Below, one piece after another: positions 33,180-64,000 of a stretch of 64,000 nucleotides of DNA. A model generated the notes under the pieces. That model saw only the letters and a list, made by a program, of their open reading frames with translations. It ran no database searches and was not told where the DNA came from. The stretch covers positions 88,041,986 through 88,105,985 of the forward strand of contig NC_079212.1 in NCBI RefSeq assembly GCF_029633865.1. The letters are read 5' to 3'. Positions within the stretch are counted from its first letter, which is position 1. Every line of letters starts with the position of its first letter. The position numbers were made by a program, and so were the translations under genes. Source of the DNA: Lampris incognitus. Lineage: Eukaryota > Chordata > Actinopteri > Lampriformes > Lampridae.

Positions 33180-34192
33180 TGATTCAAAGATACATCCTAG
33201 GATGCACAGGGACACATCATCAGTGATGTTACCTGAGGTCCTCAGGTGTTACGGGTCTTTCAACATCATATACCCTCGCTCAGGTGACCCAGCCAGGGTT
33301 GATCAGGCCCTGGCTTCTGTCCCAGCAGCATTGGCCCACAGATCACTCCTTCTGATCCAAAGCCATCTGGAGGCCCGCTCTGCAGCCGCCATGATAGACT
33401 TGATGACTCACCTTTTTGCAGCTCCAGTGATGCCAAGTAGGGTATACACCTTGGACAGTGAGCAGCCAGCAAAGCCTCTACACCCCACTTCAATTGGCTC
33501 ACAACACGCCTTCCAGCCTCTCCTCCAGCACTTATCCACCAGCTGCTGGTACTTGGACCGCTTCCGCTCATTTCCTTCTTCCATCCGGTCCTCCCAGGGA
33601 ACTGTCAGCTCTATAAGTAGCACCTACTTTGAAGAGGTTGATGATAGCACTACGTTTGGCCTCAAGGAAGTTGTCATAATGGCGCTCAGCCAGTGGTGGT
33701 TTCTCCTCCTCGGTTGCTACCTTGAACTGCCTTACCAGAGTCCGAAGCTCTTGCCGCAATTGGTGGATATTGTCTGCCCTTGGTCTGGTGGTCCAGCCCT
33801 CTCCAACATCAAACCTCTCTACTGCACAATTGACAATGATGGTTGTCATCCTCAGAAGCCATCTGTCTGTATCTCCTTTTGCTGTTGATTTGATGATTCA
33901 GGCTACATACTCGTCAAACTGGTGCCACTCTCTGTGCTGGCTTGCTGGAGGCCACTTGATCCGATTCTGCTGAACTACTCTGCTGGGAGCCAGACAGCTT
34001 AGCACATGGAGGTTCTGGGCTCTGTGGGGTGTCTCCAGGTCGGGCTCCTCCTGCATCTCACTAGGAGTGGATCCTGTACGCTGCGCTGCTCCCCCCTGCA
34101 CCAAGCATTTCATTCAGGCCTGATGGATTTTAAGGCCGTGCTCATTCTTGCAGACCTTGCCGTAAATGCATCTTCGAGTTGTCGTCATTGAT
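33180..34192 (-). mobile_element. LINE-derived fragment, tandem copy 2
   Basis: Second copy of the 31880-32912 unit in the same orientation, with the same order of segments and clearly similar but diverged sequence. Both start at GATTCAAAG and end at TTGATAA. A 267-bp segment of different sequence lies between them. Confidence 0.6.
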
Positions 34193-34589
34193 AAAAAAAA
34201 TCGTTTCCAACTGTTAATTGCATTTCCCCTTTGACACACCCAAATCAAACAGATCCATTATTCATGTCATTATCTGCAGCTGTGTTTATCCTGCTATGCT
34301 AACATCCCCAAGACTAGCCTGCCATGTTCTACCTCATCAGCAACCTCACTGAAATGGTCTAGGGATCGGTTACTCTTTGACTACGCCCTCCTTCTGCGCT
34401 TTTATTGATTAACTATCAATTATTATTGTTCCCGGCCTCCATAAAGTGAGCCTCATTTTTATTCTAATTCTACTGAACTGATGTGCCGTCCACGTCCGCG
34501 TGTGCATATCCGACCCCTTGTGTCATGCACGTACAGTGATGTGGCCACGCATATTGTGGTATGCAATGGCATATCACACATTACTCCAC

Positions 34590-34838
34590 AGTGGGTTTCC
34601 TCCGGGGGCTCCAGTTTCCTCCCACAGTCCAAAGACGATGTAGGTCAGGTGAATCAGCCGTACTAAATTGTCCCTAGATGTGAATGTGTGTGTGTGTGTG
34701 TGTGGGGGGGCTTTGATGGCCCGGCGGCCTGTCCAGGGTGTCTCCCCGCCTGCCGCCCAATGACTGCTGGGGTAGGCTGCAGCATCCCGCAACCCTGAGA
34801 GCAGGATAAGCGGTTTAGACAATGGATGGATGGATGAT
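34590..34838 (+). mobile_element. SINE family C, 5'-truncated
   Basis: Begins within the body (GGGTTTCCTCCGGGGGCTCC) and runs through the GT-rich stretch, CTGTCCAGGGTGTCTCCCCG and the GGATGGATGG tail. Confidence 0.75.
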
Positions 34839-35136
34839 GTGCCGCTGAATGCGATGCCATGCTGATACTGCGTTGAAAGATAACTGTAAACACTGCAATA
34901 AAAAGCATAATGGGGGGGGGGACAATGATGAACTGGAAATCCTCATGTCCATTTTGTTATTACTATTTCTCAACCGTTGAAAAGAGAATATCTTTCTGAC
35001 AGGGTGGACCACGGTCCAGGCGGCGGCGGCGCAACGCGGCGTCTCTGCCGCCAGGGGGCGAACACGAGCTCGGTATGAGTGCGTGTGTGGTGGAATACAG
35101 GCGAAGAAGAACGAGTCCGGTTGTAAACACAGGGAT

Positions 35137-55743
<20,607 letters not shown>

Positions 55744-56341
55744 CACCACACCGTGAATGCGCTCCCTGCCCCACCAACCCCCCCCCCCCCCCCCCGGTGT
55801 CTTCGGTCTCACTCCCTGACAGGAGCTCCTGTCGAATAAGCAATGCACACCACCTGACGCGACACGGGCCTGTCACCGAGACAGCGAACCCATCACCCGT
55901 GGCAGTGAATCCATTAGTGTTAAGTCTGTTCAGCCTTGTTATTGGCAGAGTAAGAGTAAGTGAGGATGGGGTGGGGTGGGGTAAAGGCGCTGTTCTGACA
56001 TGTCAAGCTGAAAATAGTGTTGCGTTGTGATGAATAGAAAGGAGAGAAGAGTGACCAGAAGGTGACTGTGGTTAAATGTGACTCGCCACTTTAACATGTT
56101 GCTCTCCTGGCACGTTGCATCTGTATCTCGCCCCCTCCCCCGATGTTGCTTGCCTGTCAACACACTCATCCACACATCATGCTTAATGCAGGACCATGCG
56201 CCCCCCCCCGACGCCTGGTCCACTGCATGATGGGACGTGTGCCCCCCCCCCCATGCAGTCATGCCAGAAACTCCGTGAGTTACTGATGCCCATCAGGGAG
56301 GTCGGTTCCTACAACCAGTGGCTTCTTTAATGATGCCGTGA

Positions 56342-56347
56342 AATAAA
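56342..56347 (+). terminator. crbn: Candidate crbn polyadenylation signal
   Basis: AATAAA about 600 bp after the crbn stop, the first canonical signal found downstream. Another lies at 56923-56928. Which is used cannot be told from sequence alone. Confidence 0.5.
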
Positions 56348-56349
56348 GC

Positions 56350-57490
56350 AATCGATTGAAATCCAGCGGGGTGTTTCGATCCCGTGTGGTCGTCTCACAG
56401 TTGCATATCTGGCTGCCCGGCGTCGTACTCTGAAAGGAGGGAAACCCTCGTATGACAGACCGCGCCGCCTTCTTAAGACCAATATCATTTCGGTCCCTCC
56501 GGTCGAGAAGGAAACCGGCTGTATTTTTGTATGTGGAGCGAGACGGGAAGTCCTCCTGCCGTTCTTTTCCACGTGAGAACACGTTTGCGTTATGTCATCA
56601 CATCAGTTCGCTGCAAAGCAAACTGATGTTTAAACTTTTTTTTTTGGATATCTCAAGTTGTTAAGGCTCATAAGGCTGCGAGACAGTGTGTGACAGAAGA
56701 CCTGCGTGGGCACTGGTTGGCTCTGTGCTTCGCCTCAGACTGACCGGGCGTCGGGGGCGTGCGCGATAGGTCAAGGCCAACCGAGCGAGTCGGTTGAGAG
56801 AGTAGCTGCCGTTCTGTTTTGACGTTCCTGTGTTCTGGCGTGGTTAGAAAACAAGAGTGCCTATTCTCCAGCTCGACGTCTTATCGGCTTGGTTTCGGTA
56901 AACCATCCGACTGCAGACGTGAAATAAAAGCTGTGAGTGACGGTGTGATGTGAAGCCCCCGCCTGTCTCCTGTTGTTCTCGGACTACTCTGGGCTTCAAA
57001 CTCACCATTTCGGAAACGACACCTATTGCAAAGATGCTGGAAAGTTGTCGCCACATGCTTGTACAGATTGAATTGTATATAAAAGGCAGAAATAGTAAAT
57101 ATTGTGGGACGTAGCTGTTCTATTGTATATAGAATCTCGGACGCTCTAATTTCTTTGGTTATTTACATATTGCAGCACTGTCGGAAATTATGGCCTTATC
57201 AAGAAGCAGAGTGATTTGATGCAATAAGGAACTGTGTTAATATGTGAAGCTGTTCGGTTCCCTCACACAACATGTCATGCTGCACAGCAGTGAAATAGCT
57301 GATGAGCTATCTGATGAAATATCTCATAATCTTAAGAGGACTGGTTCAGGAACTCGTGTTCAGATGGCCTCAGAGGCATGATACGATGTCCTATGGACGT
57401 ACAGCTGGGATTTGCTGCACCGACGTAGGCCACATGGGCGAGACTGACTTTGTGGACTTGCACAGAGCGTGTCTAAGTGTTAACGTCTCT
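56350..57490. other. Region downstream of crbn
   Basis: No gene or repeat recognised in about 1.1 kb. Confidence 0.35.
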
Positions 57491-57495
57491 TTTAA

Positions 57496-58178
57496 AGGTG
57501 CTATATATGAGATTTAGAACATTAATGTGGCAGCAAACAGCTATTTGCCATCTAAAGCGATAGTAGAGTAATGGCGTGCACGCTAGCGTTAGCAGGGTAG
57601 CTAGCGAGCTAATGATTACGTCGGGTCACTCGGCAGATCGAAGAAATAGCTCCTTACCAAACTGAACAGGTTAATAATGTTAATGAAATGACTATACTGT
57701 AGAAACTGATATTCCAACCGACGAACTAATAGCCAAGAATGCGAGGTGTGGGGGGTGGGGGGTTGTTTTGCTCTGAAATGCTGCTGCTGAATACTCGGGC
57801 TGTGTATTGGCGAGAATCTGGCGATATGATACGGGGGTTACGACTCAATATATGGCGATATATTGCGATACAGTAAGAAAGGCGATATATTGTTATTTCA
57901 TAGACCTGTGTTCTTTGTGCTTATGCTACTTCCCGTCTCAGTTTACATGGTTGCGTTGGAGTGGAAGAGTCGAATGGCTGAATATAGATTACAACACTGC
58001 CATCTACTGGTGGTGGGGTTACACACAACACAGAATGTTTGTCACAAACCTTTACATGTAAACAAAAATCGATATAGTGGTTTTGAGAACCGATACAGTA
58101 TCACAAACGACAATATCGCGATACTCCAGTGTATCGATATTTTCTTACACCCCCTACGGAATATCGCATATAGCGCCT
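57496..58178. mobile_element. TTAA-flanked MITE with GATAT-rich core
   Basis: TTAA lies at 57492-57495 and 58179-58182, and the ends AGGTGCTATAT and ATATAGCGCCT are imperfect inverted repeats. The core (about 57800-58160) is rich in CGATAT words like the element at 17424 and may be a nested second element. TTAA targets suggest a piggyBac relative. Confidence 0.6.
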
Positions 58179-58798
58179 TTAACTCAGTACTTGTATTTCT
58201 TCCAGAGTAGAACCTGTTCACTTCGGACTACAGTCACTTTCAGCTTTTCTGTCTTTCCTTAACAATTCTTCATAGAGGCTGTTCTTGGGTTTCATATCAT
58301 AATTTCATAGGTTTGCAAAATCTTGGAATATTGTTTTTGTGGTGTGGTAATGAATTAACTTTACCAAGGCATTGGAATGGACATGTGGAATCCAAAACCC
58401 AATGGCGTTCTTCTCTTCTGTCATTTTCTGCTGTAGAGATAGCCAGGCCTGGCCCCAAAGCAGCTTCCCTTCATCTTTTCATGCCATAGACGCTCAGCAC
58501 AAAGTGAAATAAAATACAGTTCTACTGTGACACCCTTCTCATCCTGCCTCTGTTTGTCCACTGCAGCGTTAGAGGAGCTCGCCGTGGATTGTTCTGTGTA
58601 TTTCGAGCAGGACACGGGTGGAATATAAAATGTGATAAGCCAAACAGGACTCGAGCTGTGTCGGTGTGCAGAGCCGGAGGACTGAAGGGACCCTGTGGAG
58701 GAGCCACAGGACGCGAGGCAGCGTAAGCCAGTGATCGAACCCTCACTAGAGCTGTTTATTGTTCACATCTACAGGGCTTTCAAATTAAACATGTTCCT

Positions 58799-59210
58799 GG
58801 GGCGTCCGGGGTAGCGTAGCGGTCTATTCCGTTGCCTACCAACACGGGGATCGGCGGTTCGAATCCCCGTGTTACCTCCAGCTTGGTCGGGCGTCCCTAC
58901 AGACACAATTGACCGTGTCTGCGTGTGGGAAGCCGGATGTTGGTATGTGTCCTGGTCGCTGCACTAGCGCCTCCTCTGGTCGGTCGGGGCGACTGGGGGA
59001 ATAGGGTGGTCCTCCCACGCGCTAAGTCCCTCTGGTGAAACTCCTCACTGTCAGGTGAAAAGGCTAGCGACTCCACATGTATCGGAGGAGGCACGTGGTA
59101 GTCTGCAGCCCTCCCCGGATGGACAGAGGGGGTGGAGCAGCGACCGGGACGGCTCGAAAGAGTGGGGTAATTGGCCGGATACAACTGGGGGAAAAAAGGC
59201 GGGGGGGTTT
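58799..59210 (+). mobile_element. SINE family A, full copy
   Basis: GGGGCGTCCGGGGTAGCGTA head, B box GGTTCGAATCC, slightly shortened G-rich middle (GCGACTGGGGGAATAGG), tail TGGGGGAAAAAAGGCGG. Confidence 0.85.
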
Positions 59211-59285
59211 ATTAATCCATCAGGCAGGTACACGTGCATCACAGGCGATCTCGGTGGTTTTCTTGGTAGATGAGACTTTCCATCC

Positions 59286-59632
59286 TTCCATCCATCATCC
59301 AAACCGCTTATCTTACACAGGGTCGCGGGGATGCTGGAGCCTATTGTAGTAACTTGAACGACACGCATACTTTATAATAATAAGAAAGCTTTACTTAACT
59401 GAATGGGACCAACACGCAGCCCGCGAGCCCTAACATGGCACACATCAATAGACTGACGGACACAGCTCGTTTACTTCCTGTGTAGCGTCTTAAAAGGGTC
59501 CGGGGACCCCATAAGGGGATAATAATAAAACTAATCCTGTTTAACTCATTGCAACTCCTACGACACCTATCCCAGCAGTCACTGGGCGGCAGGCGGGCAG
59601 ACACCCTGGACAGGCCGCCAGCCCATCACAGA
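59286..59632 (-). mobile_element. SINE family C, 3' part, split by an LTR
   Basis: Antisense tail CCATCCATCATCCAAACCGC and GGGTCGCGGGGATGCTGGAG to CCTAT at 59344, resuming at 59566 with CCTATCCCAGCAGTCACTGG. The 221 bp in between are a solo LTR. Confidence 0.85.
59345..59565. mobile_element. Solo LTR inserted in a SINE
   Basis: A 221-bp insert beginning TGTAGTAACTTG and ending ACTCCTACGACA. TG...CA ends and a perfect 5-bp duplication CCTAT (59340-59344, 59566-59570) mark it as a solo LTR left by recombination between the LTRs of a retrotransposon. It contains AATAAA on the + strand. The family is not identified, and it differs from the LTRs at 60.5 and 61.7 kb. Confidence 0.85.
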
Positions 59633-59636
59633 CGAT

Positions 59637-59708
59637 GGGTGAAAAGTGTCAAGTTGTACATATAAAGTTACGTGGAACTTGATATGTACAACTTGACACT
59701 TTTCACCC
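59637..59708. repeat. Perfect 26-bp inverted repeat
   Basis: Arms at 59637-59662 and 59683-59708 are exact reverse complements (starting GGGTGAAAAGTGTCAAGTTG) around a 20-bp loop. The right arm is the beginning of repeat D copy 3. Confidence 0.95.
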
Positions 59709-59905
59709 GTGTGCTGGTAGGTGCGGGTGGAAGTGTGTGGACAGTTGTGTGCACGTGGTTGACGTTTATCCGTGGTCAATCTTGCTGGCATGGCGAAAAA
59801 ATACGCCATTGTCAACAGCGCTCTTCAACAAACAGGAAACTGGTATGACCGCTGCAATCGAAACCGGAAGTCGGTGGACTACAGTTATGCGCAGAGCCGG
59901 ATACA
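59683..59905 (+). repeat. Dispersed repeat D, copy 3
   Basis: Contains CACCCGTGTGCTGGTAGGTG, CAGGAAACTGGTATGACCGC and GAAACCGGAAGTCGGTGGAC, as in the copies at 27790 and 28800. It continues into different sequence at GCAGAGCCGG. Confidence 0.65.
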
Positions 59906-60539
59906 ATGGACCTTTCGCAAAGTTCCCCTTAGTTACTGTTGCTATGCCCGTCAAGCATTTCAGAACTATCCAGGAAGTAGCCGGAAAACGCCAAAACATG
60001 AAGGGAGAAATCAGCGCATTGTGTGGGTAAAAGTAACAGTAATAATACGTTAGCTGTATTAGCTATCAATAATAGCTGGTAGCTAGCTTAGCTTGGAGCA
60101 GACAGGGTATTTGTGTTGATTTTGGATGGATTAAGCTGGCCATGGGGTCTGCTATACTGCCAAATCTATTGCCGACATTGTGCTTCTTGCGTTCTGGGTT
60201 TGGGGAAGGGAAAGAAAATTACACCCCTCCAAACTTTTCAGATATCTAGTATCTGATCTGCAGATCCTATAGGCACACCGTTTCAGCATTTTGCTGTGTG
60301 TTTGAAAGCTTGACGGACCGTTGCTAAGGTAGGATTGGACAAGCACCGTTCTGGGGCGGTACTTTGGCGGGGGGGGGGGGGGGGTGGTGGTAGAAATGAA
60401 TGATAGATATACTGCAAGCGGAAGACAATGGGATCGTTTATCACCTGTTCTGACCATTTATGGTAATGCATGAGAGATAATGTGCTCGCCCAACAACGGA
60501 GGGTTCGAACCCCACCTCAGATCACTTCCACCAGACATG

Positions 60540-60913
60540 TGTAACCGGTTATTTTCTTGCCCGGTGCGGGATTCGATACGTGGTGTACTGCACCACAAGG
60601 CGACATCACTAACCGCTCGGCTAAAGGGTCAGACCCGTTAGCTAGGGGCTAACGTGTCTTATTAGTAGTTTACAGTCGTCACCCTCCCCCGGAAGCGCGC
60701 CCTTGCGCTTTATTATTCCCGCGCTCCGAAGAGACTTCTGAGGATCTGCACACTTCCGGATCCCACCGCTGCCACCAATGTAAGCGGTTATTTTCTTGCC
60801 CGGTGCGGGATTCGATACGAGGTGTACTGCACCCCAAGGCGACACCACTAACCGCTCGACTAAAGGGTCAGACCCGTTAGCTAGGGGCTAACGTGTCTTA
60901 TTAGTAGTTTACA
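60540..60913 (-). mobile_element. TRIM-type mini LTR retroelement with tRNA-Leu primer site
   Basis: Two direct 135-bp LTRs (60540-60674, 60779-60913) flank only 104 bp. On the - strand the LTR runs TGTAAACTACTAATAAG to AATAACCGCTTACA. One base later comes TGGTGGCAGCGGTGGGAT (60760-60777), an 18-nt complement of the 3' end of vertebrate tRNA-Leu with CCA. A purine tract GGGGGAGGG lies before the second LTR. CATG (ACATG if one A is shared) flanks both ends. Each LTR has a consensus Pol III A box (TAGYCGAGCGG) and, ~45 nt on, a weaker B box (GTATCGAATCC). There is no TTTT on the - strand in the element. It encodes no protein, so it depends on enzymes from another element. Confidence 0.85.
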
Positions 60914-61311
60914 CATGTCATATAGTTTCACCATTACTAAGAAAACACGAGCACATGGAAGGAACGTCATTTCAACAACATTTGCCTCCAACAGTATTTT
61001 ACAAGCAGGCAAACAGAATCAGACATATGGGTAAACAGAATAGTTCATAACCACACACACACACACACACACAAAATCAGCAACTATTTTCACATATTTA
61101 ACGTTACCCTTTGATCCATTGTCCTTAATTGTGGCCCATATCATCTGTTACATAATGAGATAAAACATGCATTCAAATAGTCTCCCAGTTTGTCATTCAG
61201 CCAAAACAAAAAACCAACAAACAATAAATGCTATGCTAGCGGACTTCATGGATGCATAATAAGACTACTACGGGACTTACTTGGGTCTTGAAACCATGGC
61301 TGTATTTATAC
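60914..61311. other. AT-rich spacer
   Basis: Apart from a short (CA)n run at about 61052-61071, nothing is recognised between the TRIM element and the palindrome. Confidence 0.4.
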
Positions 61312-61608
61312 TGTAGCGAATTCGGGGGACAACGCAACCACAGGAACTGCCGCGGCCGGGAAGCGAACCCGTATCGCCCGCACCGCAGGAGACATCGTTA
61401 ACCGCGGTTAGTGATGTCGCCTTGTGGTGCAGTACACCTCGTATCGAATCCCGCACCGGGCAAGAAAATAACCGCTTACATTGGTGGCAGCGGTGGGATC
61501 CGGAAGGGTCAGACCCTCTAGTCGAGCGGTTAGCGATGTCTCCTGCGGTGCGGGCGCTTCCCGGCCGCGGCAGTTCCCGTGGTTGCGTTGTCCCCCGAAT
61601 TCGCTACA
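61312..61608. mobile_element. Palindromic LTR-derived element
   Basis: The ends TGTAGCGAATTCGGGGGACA and TGTCCCCCGAATTCGCTACA are perfect inverted repeats; the arms extend about 85 bp and match the 3' half of the solo LTR at 5120-5281. Between them, on the + strand, is the 3' part of the 60540-type LTR (GTATCGAATCCCGCACCGGG to CGCTTACA) followed by its tRNA-Leu primer site TTGGTGGCAGCGGTGGGATC (61481-61500). The right arm lacks about 11-14 bp, including most of the B box. No clear target duplication was found. Confidence 0.7.
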
Positions 61609-61663
61609 ATATAAACGGCCAAAACAAAAAAAAACAAACCAATTACGTTCAAAACCAAGTCTA

Positions 61664-62377
61664 TGTAACGGGGGCAGTCCTATGCTGTTCTATGCTGGTC
61701 AGCCTGCTGCATGCCCGTCACTCTCATCATTAGCTCTGCGTTGTGTTCTAGTTGGGTGGGGCCCCAGGTGTTGTGGGGGGCCCTCAGTCTCTCATCATCA
61801 TCATCATGATCAAGGAAGGAGCGGGGACACACAGGACTCTATTTGGCCCACCTTGCCATTTATTTTGGTTTCAAACCCTTCGACAACCGTCCAGTCCTCC
61901 AGCGGGAGCGGTGTTTCTTACGGACGTGGGGGTCGAAGTTCAACCACTGCCCGGACTCCACTCGTGTGCGTTAGAAGTAGAAACCGTCCACGGGACTCCG
62001 ATGTAAGAAAGGATAAACAAGTATTTTATCCCACAGCTTGCAGTATCTTCTTACAGGGATACTCAAGGTTACGTTCTCCTCAACCAGCAAAACTATCCCA
62101 CGGTAAGAAACACGTGTGGCTCGGCTCGATTGCTGCTTGAGACTCCTCCCACAAAACAAAAATGGCCTCTCCCGCGTTCCCTCTTCCGTGTACCCACAAG
62201 ACCTCTCTCTTAAAGCGACAATACATGTATATGACGGTCGTTGGAAAACATACATAAAAGTAAATAATGACATAAAATAAAATGTAGTACACACAAATAA
62301 CAGCACACAGACAGGATTTGGTGATATTTCATACTCAAACAAAATAAAATAAAAACATTAATTTTAACCTGGTTACA
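61664..62377 (-). mobile_element. Probable 3' LTR of the Ty3/gypsy element
   Basis: The 714-bp segment has perfect TGTAAC/GTTACA inverted termini and is immediately preceded on the - strand by a purine tract (AGGAGGGG, + strand 62382-62389) about 290 bp after the end of the pol frame, where a 3' LTR is expected. The 5' LTR lies outside the window, so the boundaries cannot be checked by comparison. Confidence 0.6.
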
Positions 62378-62679
62378 TTCACCCCTCCTGAAATTCACCA
62401 ACATCCTGACAGCAGGATAAAAAGAGAAAGAGGAAAGGAAAAGCCCATCACTGACTACTGGCACAAGTGAAAAGAAGGACCTAGTCCTCCAGTCAACTTA
62501 GGAGCTACCTCGGTTACGAGGTTCAGAAAATAATGAGGTTGATCAAGTCTCAGTATTCCCCTAGATCAATGTGACGCCTGATACGCCACACCATGCACTT
62601 GGCCCAAAACAACCCTGTCTGATAGACACCTAATAACTCACATTAAACTAGTTTGAATGACTCCAACCTCCATCAAAGT

Positions 62680-63998
62680 TCAAACCCTCACACTCCGTAG
62701 AAATGGCATCTGAGCCATAGATTCTATTAACCTGTTCACTGACCTCACCACCCTCCCTGTGCGTGTCCTAACCCGACCATCGCTCTCTACTTGTGTGCGT
62801 GAGACAGTGCGAGCTGCAACATCTGTATCGAGTGAGTGTGGTGCTTCTGTGTGCGAATCAGTGTGAGATATAACACCAACATCGAGTGAGTGTGATGCCT
62901 CTATGTGTGGTGCATGTGTGTTGTGTGGTGCGTGTGTGTTGGGTGGCGTCTGAGCAGTGGCCCCCACAGGACTGACTACCAGACTAGACGGAATGAACTC
63001 TTCCGCTTCTGCCCACTCAGATCTAGGCGAGTCTCCAAGTGATGAGACTGCTAGCCCCACTGCATTCCCTGAGACCGTCAGGCCATCTGCACTGTCCTCC
63101 TCATCGGACTCTGCGCAGTCAAGCAACTGACTGGTTGTACTGGACTCCTCACCCTGATCTAACTCAGGAAGGGGCAAGAAGTTGACCTCCAACAAACGGT
63201 TCCTGTGCACCACTCTGGTGTGCCCCTCTGCATCCTGAATCTTGTAGACGTGGATATTGGGGTTGACACCGACAACCGTGTACACTCCGTTCTCCCATTT
63301 GTCAGCCAACTTTCTCTTCCCTCGCTCACTCTGGTTCGCAACCAAAACACGATCCCCGACAGACAGGACAGTGCCCTTGGCGTGTCTGTTGTACTGTCGC
63401 GCCTGATGCTGCTGCTCAGCCGTGGAGTGCTTCTGAGCGATCTCCATTGCACTCCTTAGACAGGAAAGCAGAGAGTGAGCATAAGAGTCATAGTCAACAA
63501 CGTGAGGATCATGCAAAACCTGCCTGAACATAACATCCACCGGCAGTCTTGGGACACGCCCATACATCAGGAAGAAAGGTGCATAACCCGTGGTCTCGTG
63601 AACAGTGGCATTGTACGCGAGCGTGAGAGAATGGATCTGCTGAGGCCACTGTTGCTTCTGCTGAAGCGGAAGGGAACGGAGCATATTCCCCTCGTGCGAT
63701 TAAAACGCTCTGTCCCGCCATTACCCATAGGATGGTAGGCCGTCGTGTGGGACTTCGCTACACCCGCCAACTTGAGAAGCTCTGCAATCAGGTTGCTCTC
63801 AAAGTTTGTGCCCTGGTCAGAATGTATTCTTTCCGGAAACCCGTAAACACAGAATACATGATCCCAGAGTTTCTTGGCGACCTGCTTCGCTGTCTGATTG
63901 GTGCAGGGGAACGCGTGAGCAGGCTTAGTGAAGTGGTCAGTAACCACTAAGACATCGACTGACCGCTGCTTACTGTCCTCAGTGGACCAGAAATCCAT
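62680..63998 (-). pseudogene. Ty3/gypsy Pol, integrase part, frameshifted
   Basis: The upstream frame (63998 downward) carries the integrase catalytic core: first Asp in VLVVTDHF, second in SDQGTNF, Glu in GGTERFNRT. A single-base loss near 63683 shifts the frame. The second frame (62680-63684, 334 codons) carries the integrase C-terminal region (LTLAYNATVHETTGYAPFFL, LPVDVMFR, VGDRVLVANQ, KLADKWENGVYTVVGVNPN) and a long Ser/Thr/His-rich tail with ASHSLDVGVISHTDS-like repeats. No chromodomain was seen. Reverse transcriptase and gag must lie beyond 64000. The element is probably inactive, at least in this copy. Confidence 0.85.
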
Positions 63999-64000
63999 AC

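Noticed and set aside
35083-35136. Upstream in-frame ATG of crbn
   Set aside because: It would add 18 residues unlike other cereblons; the ATG at 35137 gives the expected MA-E start.
62680-63684. 334-codon frame as a host gene
   Set aside because: Its first part is an integrase C-terminal region and it continues a frameshifted Ty3/gypsy pol, followed by a purine tract and probable LTR.

Overview
This is nuclear DNA of a ray-finned (teleost) fish. It holds three intron-rich vertebrate genes, all on the + strand, surrounded by tRNA-derived SINEs, CR1/L2-type, RTE-type and other LINE relics, hAT, piggyBac and Tc1 elements, Ty3/gypsy remains and GT/ATCC microsatellites. I cannot name the species.

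Genes. pa2g4 (EBP1; 13 coding exons, 1196-21697, 391 aa, most like the fish 'b' form) is followed about 3 kb later by rpl41 (eL41; 25 aa in three tiny coding exons, 24833-26076, with a TATA-like box and a 5'TOP start). The PA2G4-RPL41 order is the same as on human 12q13. crbn (cereblon; 11 exons, 35137-55743, 453 aa) lies about 9 kb further on. All exon boundaries were set by hand from GT/AG sites, reading frame and family similarity, and all three reading frames stay open throughout.

Layout. 1-1195: 5' flank. 1196-21697: pa2g4, whose 8.2-kb intron 3 holds a solo LTR, transposase scraps and a CR1/L2-like LINE. 21894-22412: a piggyBac-type MITE (TTAA sites) just after the pa2g4 stop. 23.7-24.3 kb: RTE-like LINE tail. 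24.66-26.3 kb: rpl41. 26.3-35.1 kb: gene-free and repeat-rich (hAT MITE, RTE relic, hAT transposase scrap, SINEs, a 1-kb tandem duplication of LINE-derived sequence). 35.1-56.3 kb: crbn, whose 8.7-kb intron 4 is packed with an antisense LINE, a Tc1 relic and a chromodomain Ty3/gypsy relic. 56.3-60.5 kb: gene-free, with a TTAA MITE, SINEs and a solo LTR. 60.5-61.6 kb: a cluster of very small LTR elements. 61.66-64.0 kb: the 3' half of a larger Ty3/gypsy element on the - strand, running off the window.

Most interesting. A 374-bp element at 60540-60913 has two 135-bp LTRs, an 18-nt primer binding site matching the 3' end of tRNA-Leu, a purine tract and a 4-5-bp target duplication, but no room for any protein: a TRIM-type retroelement. 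Its LTR carries tRNA-like A and B boxes, as does a related solo LTR at 5120-5281 and a palindromic derivative at 61312-61608. This suggests a non-autonomous LTR family with a Pol III-type promoter inside the LTR. Separately, the predicted cereblon has Ile and Leu where human has Val388 and Glu377 in the drug/neosubstrate-binding region.
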